Source of the DNA: Paracoccaceae bacterium
GTDB lineage: Bacteria; Pseudomonadota; Alphaproteobacteria; Rhodobacterales; Rhodobacteraceae
Reading direction: 5' to 3'
Assembly (NCBI GenBank): GCA_021647745.1
Contig: JAKIUB010000024.1
Span: 1-36,478, forward strand
Length of the DNA stretch: 36,478 nt
Shown: positions 15,425 to 24,424 of the stretch, piece by piece
How positions within the stretch are numbered: position 1 is the stretch's first letter
Layout: each line of letters opens with the position of its first letter
The notes under the pieces: model-generated
Databases searched by the model: none
Told to the model about the DNA's origin: nothing
The model's input: only the letters and a program-made list of their open reading frames with translations
Translations under genes and position numbers: made by a program

Positions 15425-16281
15425 TTTTTTCCTAGCTCCAGCGCGCGCTGATAGAGCTGTTTTCTGGGCAGGTCGAACACGGCGGCTACCTCGGCTGCCG
15501 CATCTTTTACCCGGCTGTGTCGCAGGGCTTCCCTCAGCGCGGTATCTATCGCCTCCGGGGTGGCGACCGGCTTGAGAGGCGCGCCAACCACCAGCACCGC
15601 CTCACCTTTGGGGGCAGTAGTATCAGCATAATATGCCGCCAGTTCCTTGAGGCTGCCCCGGCGGACCTCCTCGAATTTCTTGGTTAACTCGCGGCACATG
15701 GCAGCGGGGCGCTCACCACCAAACACCTCGACCATCATTGCCAGACTATCCGCCAGACGGCGCGGGGCTTCGTAAAAAACCAGCGTAGCCGGAACTGCCG
15801 AAAACTCCTCGAAAAACCGCCGCCGCGCCAGCGCCTTGACCGGCGCAAATCCCGCAAACAAAAACCGGTCCGTCGGCAGGCCCGCCAATGACAGTGCTGC
15901 TAGCACGGCAGAGGCCCCCGGTGCGGCGGTGATCGGCAATCCGGCTTCGATCATTCCTGCTGCCAGTTGATAGCCCGGGTCGGCGATCAGGGGCGTGCCG
16001 GCATCCGAAACATAGGCAACCACCTTACCTTGGCGCACCGCCTCTATAAGGCGCGGGCGCATGGCCGCCCCGTTATGGTCATGATAGGGCAATAGCGGGC
16101 GGCCATTCAGTGCAATTCCGTGGATATCCATCAGCTTTCGCGCCTGCCGCGTATCTTCGGCGGCCAGCACATCAGCCTCGCGCAATATGTCCAGCGCACG
16201 CAAGGTAATGTCGGATGCCGTGCCGATCGGGGTGGCAACCAGATACAGCCCTGGCTCGGTTTTTGGAGAAATGCCGCCCAT
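15421..16281 (-). CDS. rsmI: 16S rRNA (cytidine(1402)-2'-O)-methyltransferase
   Basis: RsmI uses S-adenosylmethionine to methylate the ribose of C1402 in the decoding centre. The protein has 286 residues. The N-terminal GLYLVATPIGTASDITLRAL and AEDTRQARKL motifs, and the YVSDAGTPLIADPGYQLA loop, are diagnostic of this tetrapyrrole-methylase-fold family. FLFAGFAPVKALARRRFFEE and TLVFYEAPRRL follow. The C-terminal 50 residues form a helix-turn-helix-like tail (VAAVFDLPRKQLYQRALEL). The start at 16281 faces the LpoA-like gene across a 118-base divergent promoter region. Confidence 0.95.
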   Translation of the reverse strand: MGGISPKTEPGLYLVATPIGTASDITLRALDILREADVLAAEDTRQARKLMDIHGIALNGRPLLPYHDHNGAAMRPRLIEAVRQGKVVAYVSDAGTPLIADPGYQLAAGMIEAGLPITAAPGASAVLAALSLAGLPTDRFLFAGFAPVKALARRRFFEEFSAVPATLVFYEAPRRLADSLAMMVEVFGGERPAAMCRELTKKFEEVRRGSLKELAAYYADTTAPKGEAVLVVGAPLKPVATPEAIDTALREALRHSRVKDAAAEVAAVFDLPRKQLYQRALELGKK

Positions 16282-16337
16282 ATTCCAGCTTGCCTTTTAT
16301 CGAGTCGTTTACATAACTATGCGCAGGCTTTACCCTG

Positions 16338-16355
16338 TAGACTCGGTTGAGTCTA
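16338..16355. promoter_or_regulatory. inverted repeat in the rsmI/lpoA divergent promoter region
   Basis: TAGACTC (16338-16344) and GAGTCTA (16349-16355) form a perfect 7-base inverted repeat around GGTT. It lies 45-60 bases before the LpoA-like start and about 60 bases before rsmI. It could be an operator or a promoter-proximal hairpin; the regulator is unknown. Confidence 0.3.
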
Positions 16356-16399
16356 TATTGCCTGCTTTAAGCCGTCGCTTTAAGATATTGTGAGGAACC

Positions 16400-17590
16400 A
16401 TGTTTTTAAAAAATCACCTGCTACCCCTGATCACCCGCCCCTGGTTATTAATCATAGCCATATTTGGCCTCTCTGCCTGCGAGCCAGTCAATTTTGCCGC
16501 CCCCACAGCTGCCGTTGATCCCAACCAGCCGGTAGTGGTTGCCCTGATGGTGCCGCTTGCCTCGGGTAATTCGGTCACCGACCAGTTAGCGCAAAATATG
16601 GTTAATGCCGCCCGAATGGCGGTGCGAGATCTCAACGGCGTCAATATCGACCTGCGCGTATATGAAACCGGTGGCAATGCACAAGTCGCCGCCACTGCCG
16701 CCACCCGCGCCGTGGCCGATGGTGCCCAGATCATTGTTGGCCCGCTCTACTCGACCTCGACCGCCGCTATCGGGCCGATCGCCGCCCGCGCGGGCATAAA
16801 TGTATTAAGCTTTTCAAACACCACGTCGGTGGCCGGCGGTAATATATTCATTATGGGCACCACATTTGATACCGTGGCCAACCGGCTGGTAGGATATGCA
16901 GTCGGCTCCGGCCTTGCCAATATCGGGATTGTCTATCAAGAAGGGGTTTCCGGGGAATCCGGGCGTCGCTCCATCGAGACCGCCATCGCCCGCAATGGCG
17001 GCAATCTGACCACCGCTGTTTCTTATCCTCTTAACCTGACAGAAATGGGCGTGGCGGCGGCTGGTATTGCCAGCACCCTGAAATCCAGCGGTTCAAACGC
17101 GGTATTCTTTACCGATTCGCCCCTACGCGGGCTGGGATTTATTACCGCCTCGCTAGGCTCCAACAGCTATCGTACCAATCGGGATGCCCAGTTTATGGGC
17201 TTAACCCGCTGGGACAGCTCGGACGAAGTCCTCGTTACGCCGAGCCTGCAAGGCGGCTGGTTTGCCGTGCCGGACCCTGCCCTGACCCTGCTATTTGAAA
17301 CCCGCTACCAACTTTCCTATGGCGTGAATGCCCACCAGCTTTCCGGCCTTGCCTATGACGGTATCGCTGCTGTCGGCGCGATGATCCGTGCCGCCCGTGC
17401 TGCCGGAGAAAACAATGCCTTTTCGGCCCGCCGCATCACGGACCCTGCCGGTTTTGCCGGTGTTACCGGTATTTTCCGCTTCCGCACTGATGGCACCAAC
17501 GAGCGCGGGCTGGCAATTATGAAGGTCAATAACGGTGTTGCAACCATGGTTTCAGCCGCACCGCGCAGCTTTGGTGTTGGCGGGTCCTAA
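16400..17590 (+). CDS. penicillin-binding protein activator, LpoA-like lipoprotein
   Basis: A 396-residue outer-membrane-directed lipoprotein. Its signal peptide ends in the lipobox LSAC with lipidated Cys27. The mature part is a periplasmic-binding-protein type 1 fold: VVALMVPLASGNSVTDQLAQ, then AARMAVRDLNGVNIDLRVYE, then ADGAQIIVGPLYSTSTAAIG and INVLSFSNTTSVAGGNIFIM. This is the C-domain of LpoA-type activators, which stimulate the class A penicillin-binding protein from the outer membrane. The N-terminal TPR domain of enteric LpoA is absent, as is normal in alphaproteobacteria. The ribosome site TGAGGA is at 16391-16396. It is divergent from rsmI, the usual arrangement, and only a few bases from glnD. 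Confidence 0.88.
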   Translation: MFLKNHLLPLITRPWLLIIAIFGLSACEPVNFAAPTAAVDPNQPVVVALMVPLASGNSVTDQLAQNMVNAARMAVRDLNGVNIDLRVYETGGNAQVAATAATRAVADGAQIIVGPLYSTSTAAIGPIAARAGINVLSFSNTTSVAGGNIFIMGTTFDTVANRLVGYAVGSGLANIGIVYQEGVSGESGRRSIETAIARNGGNLTTAVSYPLNLTEMGVAAAGIASTLKSSGSNAVFFTDSPLRGLGFITASLGSNSYRTNRDAQFMGLTRWDSSDEVLVTPSLQGGWFAVPDPALTLLFETRYQLSYGVNAHQLSGLAYDGIAAVGAMIRAARAAGENNAFSARRITDPAGFAGVTGIFRFRTDGTNERGLAIMKVNNGVATMVSAAPRSFGVGGS

Positions 17591-17593
17591 CCT

Positions 17594-20383
17594 TTGGAAT
17601 ACGCCTTGAAAGACCTCACACTGGGCGGGCTGATCGGCGCGCCCAGTGACATTTGGGATAGCGGCAGCATAAAGGCCGCGCTGGAAGACAAGCTGTTTTC
17701 GGCCAAGGACAAGGCCGAAACCCGCATGATTCTTGTCGAGGTTTTGAGCGCAGCCATAGCAACCGGGCGCAGCGTAATTGCCAGCGCACTGGAGCAAGAG
17801 CCGTATCAGGCCCGCGCCGCCACCCGTGCCTATGCGTGGCTCTCTGACCAAGTGGTAAAGCAGGCCCTTTCAACCACGGTCAAGCACCTGCACCCGCTGG
17901 CCAACCCGACATCATCAGAGCGGCTGGGTGTGATAGCTGTCGGGGGGTATGGCCGCATGGAGATGGCGCCGTTTTCGGATATCGACCTGCTGTTTTTGAC
18001 CCCCTACAAACAAACCGCCTGGGGCGAGAGTGTGATCGAAAGCATGCTCTACACATTATGGGATCTGCGGCTCAAGGTTGGCCACGCCACCCGCACGGTC
18101 GATGATTGTATCCGCCTTGGCCGGGAAGATTACACCATCCGCACTGCCCTGCTGGAAAACCGCTTCATCTGCGGCGACACCACGCTCGCCGAAGAGCTGG
18201 ACACCCGCCTCTGGAAAGAACTTTTTGCCAATACCGCCTCGGATTTTACCGAAGCCAAGCTCGCCGAGCGCGGCGCCCGCCACGCCCGCCATGGTGGTGC
18301 GCGCTATGTGGTCGAGCCAAATGTGAAAGAAGGGAAAGGCGGTTTGCGCGATCTGCAAACCCTGTTCTGGATCGCCAAATACATCAACCACGCCGACGGC
18401 CCCAAAGACCTTGTCGAAGCCGGCATGCTGACCAAGGATGAATGCGCGGTATTCATCGAAGCCGAAACTTTTTTATGGACCGTGCGCACGCATTTGCACC
18501 TGCTCGGCAAGCGGGCCTCTGAAAAGCTCGGCTTCAATATGCAGGTCGATCTCGCCCGCGTGCTGGGGTTTAGCGACAGCGCCGGTATGCGCGGGGTCGA
18601 GCGATTTATGCAGCAATACTTCCTGCATGCCAAAAATGTCGGCGAGCTGACCCGGATATTCCTCACCGACCTCGAGGCGCGCCATGTAAAGGCCAAGCCC
18701 GGCATTGGCCAATGGCTGCGCTCGGCTTTCAGCTGGGGTCGCGATGGCACCCCGCGCGGCTATACCCTGCACCATGGCCGGCTTGATGTCGTGGATAGGG
18801 AGGCGTTTTTATCCGACCCTATCAACTTCATGCGGCTTTATGAGGAGGGATTGCGCTCGGGTATTCTGATCCACCCCGATGCCATGCGCCTGATCGCCCG
18901 CAACCTGCACCTGATTGATGACGATTTTCGCAATAACCCCGAGGCCAACCGGATATTTCTGGACCTGCTGCTTTCACATAACAACCCCGAGCGCGCCCTG
19001 CGCCGGATGAACGAGCTGGGGGTGCTGGGGGCGTTCATTCCCGATTTTGGCCGCATCGTGGCGATGATGCAGTTTAACATGTATCACTCCTATACGGTTG
19101 ACGAGCACACCATTCAGGTAATCTCCAGCCTGTTCCGGATAGAGCAACAGGGGCTGGTCGAAGACCTGCCGATCGCCTCGCAAATCCTGAAAGCGGGAAT
19201 TAACCGCAAGGTGCTTTATGTGGCGCTGCTGTTGCATGATATCGGCAAGGGACGCCAAGAGGCCCATGAGGTGATCGGCGCATGTATCGCCCGTGATCTC
19301 TGCCCGCGGCTAGGTCTTTCCGATGAGGATAGCGAGTTGGTCGAGTGGCTGGTGCGCCACCATTTGCTGATGTCGGATGTGGCGCAAAAGCGCGATATAT
19401 CCGATCTGCGCACGGTGCAGGATTTTGCCAAAACCGTTAAATCGGTCAGCCGGCTCAAGCTTCTTTTAGTTCTGACTGTCTGCGATATTCGCGGTGTCGG
19501 CCCGGATGTCTGGAATAACTGGAAAGCCATGTTGCTGCGCCAGCTATATGCCGCCACCCATGATCAGCTTACCGGTGGCGCACAGGCACAAAGCCAGCCC
19601 CAGCGCGAGGATGAAGCGCAATCAGAGCTGGCCAAAGCCCTGAAAGGCTGGAGCAAGTCCGAGATCGCGGTGGAGCTGGAACGCCACTACACCCCCTATT
19701 GGCTGGGGCTGGATACTGCCACCCATAAAGCCTTTGCGCGGTTGATCAAAAAGCTGAGCGACGAGCCGTTTATCTCCGACATAAAGGTCGACCATGACCG
19801 CGCCGCCACCCGCGCCTGTTTTGTGATGCACGACCATCCTGGCCTGTTTGCCCGCCTTGCCGGTGCCTTGGCGCTGGTTGGCGCCAATGTCGTGGACGCA
19901 CGCACCTATACCAGCTCGGACGGGCTGGCAACGGCGGTTTTCTGGATACAGGATAGCGAGGGCGCCCCTTATGAAAAATCCCGCCTGACGCGGCTGAGCA
20001 AGATGATCGCGCGTATTCTGGGAGGAGAGGTTATCGCCCGCGATGCGCTCAAAACCCGCGATATTATCAAGCCCCGCGAGCGTGACTTCAAGGTGCCCAC
20101 AACCATAACCTTTGATAACGAAGGTTCCGAAATATACACTATTATCGAGGTCGACACCCGCGACCGCCCCGGCCTTATCCACGATATTGCCCGCACGCTC
20201 AGCGCCAACAGCATATCTATCGCCACGGCCATCATTGCCACTTACGGCGAGCAGGCGGTAGATACATTTTACGTCAAAGATCTGTTTGGTCACAAGATCC
20301 ATGCCAAGGAAAAACGCGCCGCCCTTGAAGCCAAGCTCTATAACGCAATCACCAAAAAACCCGAACAAGAGGATATGGCATGA
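17594..20383 (+). CDS. glnD: [protein-PII] uridylyltransferase/uridylyl-removing enzyme
   Basis: This is the glutamine sensor that uridylylates and deuridylylates PII proteins to control nitrogen assimilation. It has 929 residues from TTG 17594; TTG 17606, with GGA seven bases ahead, is an alternative start and would shorten it by 4 residues. Domains in order: nucleotidyltransferase core with GGYGRMEMAPFSDIDLLFL (117-135), a helical middle with GKGGLRDLQTLFWIAKY, an HD phosphohydrolase domain with YHSYTVDEHTIQVI and LLHDIGKGRQEAHEVIG, and two C-terminal ACT domains (HPGLFARLAGALALVGANVV and DRPGLIHDIARTLSANSISI). All catalytic motifs are intact. The stop overlaps murJ by ATGA. Confidence 0.95.
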   Translation: MEYALKDLTLGGLIGAPSDIWDSGSIKAALEDKLFSAKDKAETRMILVEVLSAAIATGRSVIASALEQEPYQARAATRAYAWLSDQVVKQALSTTVKHLHPLANPTSSERLGVIAVGGYGRMEMAPFSDIDLLFLTPYKQTAWGESVIESMLYTLWDLRLKVGHATRTVDDCIRLGREDYTIRTALLENRFICGDTTLAEELDTRLWKELFANTASDFTEAKLAERGARHARHGGARYVVEPNVKEGKGGLRDLQTLFWIAKYINHADGPKDLVEAGMLTKDECAVFIEAETFLWTVRTHLHLLGKRASEKLGFNMQVDLARVLGFSDSAGMRGVERFMQQYFLHAKNVGELTRIFLTDLEARHVKAKPGIGQWLRSAFSWGRDGTPRGYTLHHGRLDVVDREAFLSDPINFMRLYEEGLRSGILIHPDAMRLIARNLHLIDDDFRNNPEANRIFLDLLLSHNNPERALRRMNELGVLGAFIPDFGRIVAMMQFNMYHSYTVDEHTIQVISSLFRIEQQGLVEDLPIASQILKAGINRKVLYVALLLHDIGKGRQEAHEVIGACIARDLCPRLGLSDEDSELVEWLVRHHLLMSDVAQKRDISDLRTVQDFAKTVKSVSRLKLLLVLTVCDIRGVGPDVWNNWKAMLLRQLYAATHDQLTGGAQAQSQPQREDEAQSELAKALKGWSKSEIAVELERHYTPYWLGLDTATHKAFARLIKKLSDEPFISDIKVDHDRAATRACFVMHDHPGLFARLAGALALVGANVVDARTYTSSDGLATAVFWIQDSEGAPYEKSRLTRLSKMIARILGGEVIARDALKTRDIIKPRERDFKVPTTITFDNEGSEIYTIIEVDTRDRPGLIHDIARTLSANSISIATAIIATYGEQAVDTFYVKDLFGHKIHAKEKRAALEAKLYNAITKKPEQEDMA

Positions 20384-21921
20384 TCCGGAAAATTCGCCTT
20401 GTCTCCGGGTTTTTTACTGTTGGAATCTGGACACTGGCCTCAAAGATATTGGGGTTTGTGCGCGATATCATGATCGCCGGTACCATGGGCTCCGGCCCGA
20501 TGGCTCAGGCGTTTTTGATCGCGTTTTCACTGCCCAACATGTTTCGCCGGTTTTTTGCCGAAGGGGCCTTTAACACCGCGTTCGTGCCGATGTTTTCCAA
20601 AAAGGTTGAATCCGGCGAAGGCGCGCAGGATTTTGCCAGCGAGGCGCTTTCGGGGCTGGCGAGCATTGTGCTGGTCACGGTGCTGCTGGGGCAGGTTTTC
20701 ATGCCGTTTCTGGTTTTGGCCATGGCCAGCGGCTTTGCCGATGATGCCCGTTTTGCGCTCACGGTCAACTATGGCCGTATTGTATTTCCCTATATTCTGT
20801 TTATCTCGCTGGCGGCACTGCTCAGCGGGGTGCTCAATGCTCTTGGCCGGTTTGCAGCGGCTGCGGCCGCGCCGGTGCTGCTCAATATCATACTGGTCGC
20901 GGCCATGTATCTGGCCGCAGTGATGGGCTGGGAGATCGGCGTAGCACTATCATGGGGGGTGCTGCTGGCAGGGGTGGCGCAGATGGCGCTGGTCTGGTGG
21001 GCGGCCAAGCAGGCGGGCATCACGCTTTTACCTCGTCGCCCGCGGCTTTCGCCTGAAATGAAACGCCTGGCCATTATCGCCTTTCCGGCGGCGCTGGCGG
21101 GGGGGGTGGTGCAGGTAAACCTTTTGGTCGGGCGGCAGGTCGCCTCTTATTTTGATGGCGCAGTGGCGTGGCTCTCCTATGCGGACCGTCTTTACCAGCT
21201 GCCGCTCGGGGTGGTTGGCATTGCCATTGGCGTGGTGCTGCTGCCGGATCTGTCGCGCAAGCTGCGCGCCGGTGATGATGCGGGGGGCAATTATAGCCTC
21301 AACCGCGCGGCGGAGTTCTCGTTCGCTCTCACCTTGCCCGCAGCGGTGGCGCTGGTTGTCATTCCCCTACCGCTGGTTTCGGTGCTGTTCGAGCGCGGCG
21401 CCTTTAGCGCCACGGACTCCGCCAATACCGCGCTGGCCGTGGCAATCTATGGTGCCGGCCTGCCTAGCTTTGTCCTTGCCAAAGTGCTTGCGCCGCTGTT
21501 TTTTGCCCGTGAAGATACCAAAACCCCGTTTCGCTTTGCGCTGGTATCGATGGTGGTCAACGCCGCGCTAGCCATCGGCCTTGCGCCCTATATCGGGTTT
21601 CTCGCCGCGGCCATCGGCACGACCGTGGCAGGCTGGTCAATGCTGTTGCTGCTCTGGATCGGCAGCCGCCGGCTCGGAGCTGCCGCTGCGGTAGATGCCC
21701 GCCTGAAAAGCAAGGCTCCGAAAATCATATTTTCCAGTATCATCATGGGGGCGACCCTGCTGGCCGCTGCCTATTTGCTTGGCCCCTGGCTCTCGGGCGG
21801 CGCACTGCGCTATCTGGCGCTGGCCGGGTTGGTTCTTGTTGGTGCGCTAAGCTATGGCGGCGCGGCAATGGCCACGGGTGCCCTGCGTATTTCGGAGCTG
21901 AAAGCCATGCTGCGCCGCTAG
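20380..21921 (+). CDS. murJ: lipid II flippase MurJ
   Basis: A 513-residue polytopic inner-membrane protein of the MOP/MviN family that flips the lipid II peptidoglycan precursor. The N-terminus VSGFFTVGIWTLASKILGFV, then RDIMIAGTMGSGPMAQAFLI, then FSLPNMFRRFFAEGAFNTAF is the family signature with the conserved arginines of the central cavity. About 14 hydrophobic segments can be traced, with LYQLPLGVVGIAIGVVLLPD in the middle. It is translationally coupled to glnD (ATGA) and has the usual length. It converges on the rhomboid gene with an 8-base gap. Confidence 0.95.
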   Translation: MIRKIRLVSGFFTVGIWTLASKILGFVRDIMIAGTMGSGPMAQAFLIAFSLPNMFRRFFAEGAFNTAFVPMFSKKVESGEGAQDFASEALSGLASIVLVTVLLGQVFMPFLVLAMASGFADDARFALTVNYGRIVFPYILFISLAALLSGVLNALGRFAAAAAAPVLLNIILVAAMYLAAVMGWEIGVALSWGVLLAGVAQMALVWWAAKQAGITLLPRRPRLSPEMKRLAIIAFPAALAGGVVQVNLLVGRQVASYFDGAVAWLSYADRLYQLPLGVVGIAIGVVLLPDLSRKLRAGDDAGGNYSLNRAAEFSFALTLPAAVALVVIPLPLVSVLFERGAFSATDSANTALAVAIYGAGLPSFVLAKVLAPLFFAREDTKTPFRFALVSMVVNAALAIGLAPYIGFLAAAIGTTVAGWSMLLLLWIGSRRLGAAAAVDARLKSKAPKIIFSSIIMGATLLAAAYLLGPWLSGGALRYLALAGLVLVGALSYGGAAMATGALRISELKAMLRR

Positions 21922-21929
21922 CGGGCTTT

Positions 21930-22640
21930 TCAGGTGCCCCTTCTGCGGGCAGCGCGGATCCAGCCACGGATACGGTCCTTGCCGTCTGGCGCCAGAATAT
22001 AAGCCAGCAGAAACCCGACAATAACCCCCGCAAGATCCGCCACCCAGCTACTGGACAGCCCGTAAAGCAGCGCAAACACGCTGCGAAAAACCAAAAACAT
22101 GGCAACCGCGCTGAAGGCAGGTAAAATACTCACCCCCTCGGCCCGCAATTCGGCAATGCGGATCCATGTATAGGTGCCGATAAACCCGTAAAACACCGGG
22201 TAAGCCCCGATTAACGGAAAGCCGCCTTTGGGTGAAAACCAGCCAAAAACCAGCGCGCCGGCCAAACCGCAGCCAATAAAAAGAGCCAGCACGGCCAGCC
22301 CTGAAAAACGGTCGGAGATCATCTTGCCCATGCCGAGCAACAATGCGGATGCAACCAGCATGGTGGTGAAATCCGGATGCACAAAAATATAGCTCAAAAA
22401 CGGCCAAATTACCTTTGGCTCCACTTTTCCACCTTGCAGGATATGTTCAAACACTGCCTGATGAAAGCCGAAGTTCTGCACCAGCTCCAGTCGCCAGCCC
22501 ACGGCCTCCGGCCCGCCAATCCACCCCCGCTCGCCAGCTTGTAGCACAAATTCGATCAGCACCATCGCCCCGACCAGCAGCACTACAAAAGGTGAAATCG
22601 GATTGAATATCGCAGTCTTGGTTTTTTGCATCTCATCCAT
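21930..22640 (-). CDS. rhomboid-like membrane protein lacking the catalytic dyad
   Basis: A 236-residue product with six or seven hydrophobic segments. I start it at ATG 22640 because this falls 4 bases after the stop of the upstream rhomboid; longer forms would run into that gene. It aligns segment by segment with the neighbour. The active-site loop GASGAVFGFFG is GAYPVFYGFIG here (Ser to Tyr147), and the TM6 histidine of EAHLGGFIAG is Asp (VADLAGVIVG, D202). The second His and the Asn of the TM2 HxxxxHxxxN motif are also gone (FVHPDFTTMLVAS). It should therefore have no protease activity. A client-binding or partner role alongside the active paralogue is inferred, as for eukaryotic iRhoms and derlins. 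Confidence 0.75.
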   Translation of the reverse strand: MDEMQKTKTAIFNPISPFVVLLVGAMVLIEFVLQAGERGWIGGPEAVGWRLELVQNFGFHQAVFEHILQGGKVEPKVIWPFLSYIFVHPDFTTMLVASALLLGMGKMISDRFSGLAVLALFIGCGLAGALVFGWFSPKGGFPLIGAYPVFYGFIGTYTWIRIAELRAEGVSILPAFSAVAMFLVFRSVFALLYGLSSSWVADLAGVIVGFLLAYILAPDGKDRIRGWIRAARRRGT

Positions 22641-22644
22641 CGGG

Positions 22645-23301
22645 CTATCTATCCGGCGTGCGGCGCTTTTGTCCACCTCTGCGCGCAAATACCATGCCCA
22701 GCGCCCAGCCGGCAATAAAGCCGCCCAAATGGGCCTCCCATGCCAGTAACCCATCGGCAAGGAACCACAGCGCCACATTAAGCACCACCAGCGCGCCGAT
22801 GAATTGCCAAATCGGCCGCAGGCTCAACCCCATCCGTCGCCGCGCGGTATATTCAAAATATTTCCAGACCCCGAAAAAGCCGAATACCGCCCCCGAAGCC
22901 CCGACCACCGGCGCCTGACCCGTAGAAAGCGCCAGATAGACAACCCCGCCCGCAACCGCGCTAACACCGAATACCAAAAGCAACTGCCCGTTGCCCAGCA
23001 CTGCTCCCAACCGCTTGCCAAGGCCCAGAATAACCACGGTGTTCATTGCCATATGCAGCAACCCGCCATGCAAAAACGCATAGCTCAACAGCATAAGATA
23101 GCTCTGCCCGGAATAAGCCTCGCTCCAGCCGCCCCGCGCCACTTCCGGCCAGAGCGCGCCATAAACAAAAGCACCGTTGCGCAGATGGGTATCGGGCAGG
23201 ATGCCCATATCCGAAGCCGCCAGCAACAGCTCCACCATCACCAGAATACCGGCAATATACTTGATCGACCACGGCAGTGGCTGAAAATTCTGGTCCTGCA
23301 T
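22645..23301 (-). CDS. rhomboid family intramembrane serine protease
   Basis: A 218-residue inner-membrane protease. ATG 23301 is chosen because AGGAG lies at the right distance upstream; longer in-frame forms would overlap the trpS promoter area. Motifs: FLHGGLLHMAMN with H78, H83 and N87 in TM2, GASGAVFGFFG with catalytic Ser136 in TM4, and EAHLGGFIAG with catalytic His191 in TM6. All required residues are present, in a basic six-TM layout. It is the first gene of a two-gene unit with a catalytically empty paralogue 4 bases downstream, and is divergent from trpS. Its substrate is unknown. Confidence 0.85.
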   Translation of the reverse strand: MQDQNFQPLPWSIKYIAGILVMVELLLAASDMGILPDTHLRNGAFVYGALWPEVARGGWSEAYSGQSYLMLLSYAFLHGGLLHMAMNTVVILGLGKRLGAVLGNGQLLLVFGVSAVAGGVVYLALSTGQAPVVGASGAVFGFFGVWKYFEYTARRRMGLSLRPIWQFIGALVVLNVALWFLADGLLAWEAHLGGFIAGWALGMVFARRGGQKRRTPDR

Positions 23302-23379
23302 TGCAGCACTCCTGTTGACGCGTTGCGCATGACGCGCGATAAACCGGCACAATCTACCCCAATGAAAGGGAACCACACC

Positions 23380-24399
23380 ATGGCTGATGCGGTCCACACT
23401 CGTCGAGTCTTTTCCGGCATCAAACCCAGTGGCGGCTTGACGATGGGAAACTATCTGGGTGCTATCAAGCGGTTTGTCGAGATGCAATCGCCCGATACCC
23501 TGTCAATTTATTGCGTGGTTGATCTGCACGCAATCACGGTATGGCAAGAGCCGGCCGATCTGCGCCACGCCACCCGCGAGCTGGTGGCGGCCTATATCGC
23601 CTCGGGCATCGACCCTGAGCAATCGATCCTGTTCAACCAGTCGCAGGTATCCGCCCATGCTGAACTCGGCTGGATATTCAACTGTGTGGCCCGCGTGGGC
23701 TGGATGAACCGGATGACCCAGTTCAAGGACAAAGCCGGTAAAAATGCCGAGGCGGTATCGCTTGGGCTTTATGCATACCCTTCCCTGATGGCCGCCGATA
23801 TTCTGGCCTATCATGCCACCCATGTGCCGGTCGGCGAGGACCAAAAACAGCATGTGGAGCTAACGCGGGATATCGCCGCCAAGTTCAACCACGACTACAA
23901 GGTGGATTTCTTTCCGCAGCCCGAACCGATTATTGACGGCCCCGCCACACGGGTGATGAACCTGCGCGATGGCTCCAGAAAAATGTCCAAATCCGGGGTT
24001 TCGGATATGGAGCGGATCAACATGACGGATGACGCTGCGCTGATTGCCAAGAAGTTCAAAAAGGCAAAATCGGATGCCGAGCCGCTGCCCGATAGTGTCG
24101 AAGGGTTGAGGGGGCGACCCGAGGCCAAAAACCTCGTGGAAATATACGCCGCGCTTTCGGATACCTCCGCGCATGCCGTGATCAAAGAGTTCGGCGGTGC
24201 GCAATGGGGCCGTTTCAAGCCAGCACTGGCGGATCTTGCGGTCGCCAAGCTGGAGCCGATCTCGCTGGAAATGGCCCGCCTGATGCAGGACCCCGCAGAG
24301 ATCGACCGGATATTGGCCAAGGGTGCGGACAAGGCCAACGCCATCGCCCAGCCAATTCTGGAGCAAACCTATGATATCGTAGGATTTGTGCGGCGCTAA
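23380..24399 (+). CDS. trpS: tryptophanyl-tRNA synthetase
   Basis: This enzyme charges tRNA-Trp with tryptophan. It is a 339-residue class I synthetase. I choose ATG 23380 because AAAGGG (23365-23370) is well placed and MADAVHTRRVFSGIKPSGGL is the standard start. The HIGH-equivalent is GNYLGAIKR (23-31), tryptophan-pocket segments NCVARVGWMNRMTQFKDKAG lie at 101-120, and the KMSKS loop is at 201-205. Length and motifs are normal. It follows glnD-murJ as in other Rhodobacterales, with a rhomboid pair inserted divergently. Its own tRNA gene lies 22 kb away. Confidence 0.96.
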   Translation: MADAVHTRRVFSGIKPSGGLTMGNYLGAIKRFVEMQSPDTLSIYCVVDLHAITVWQEPADLRHATRELVAAYIASGIDPEQSILFNQSQVSAHAELGWIFNCVARVGWMNRMTQFKDKAGKNAEAVSLGLYAYPSLMAADILAYHATHVPVGEDQKQHVELTRDIAAKFNHDYKVDFFPQPEPIIDGPATRVMNLRDGSRKMSKSGVSDMERINMTDDAALIAKKFKKAKSDAEPLPDSVEGLRGRPEAKNLVEIYAALSDTSAHAVIKEFGGAQWGRFKPALADLAVAKLEPISLEMARLMQDPAEIDRILAKGADKANAIAQPILEQTYDIVGFVRR

Positions 24400-24404
24400 C
24401 CTGT

Positions 24405-24424
24405 GGGCGGGGTCGCCCCCGCCC
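24405..24424. terminator. GC-rich hairpin between trpS and the GNAT gene
   Basis: GGGCGGGG (24405-24412) pairs perfectly with CCCCGCCC (24417-24424) around a 4-base loop, 5 bases after the trpS stop. No T-tract follows on either strand. It could stop transcription of the two convergent genes with Rho or act by stem stability alone. It reaches the first base of the stop codon of the convergent acetyltransferase. Confidence 0.4.

Noticed and set aside
19622..20368. Minus-strand open frame of 248 codons over the 3' part of glnD
   Set aside because: It lies opposite the two ACT domains of glnD and shows no family features.
22804..23379. N-terminal extension of trpS
   Set aside because: The 192 extra residues are antisense to the rhomboid gene; the enzyme starts normally at 23380.
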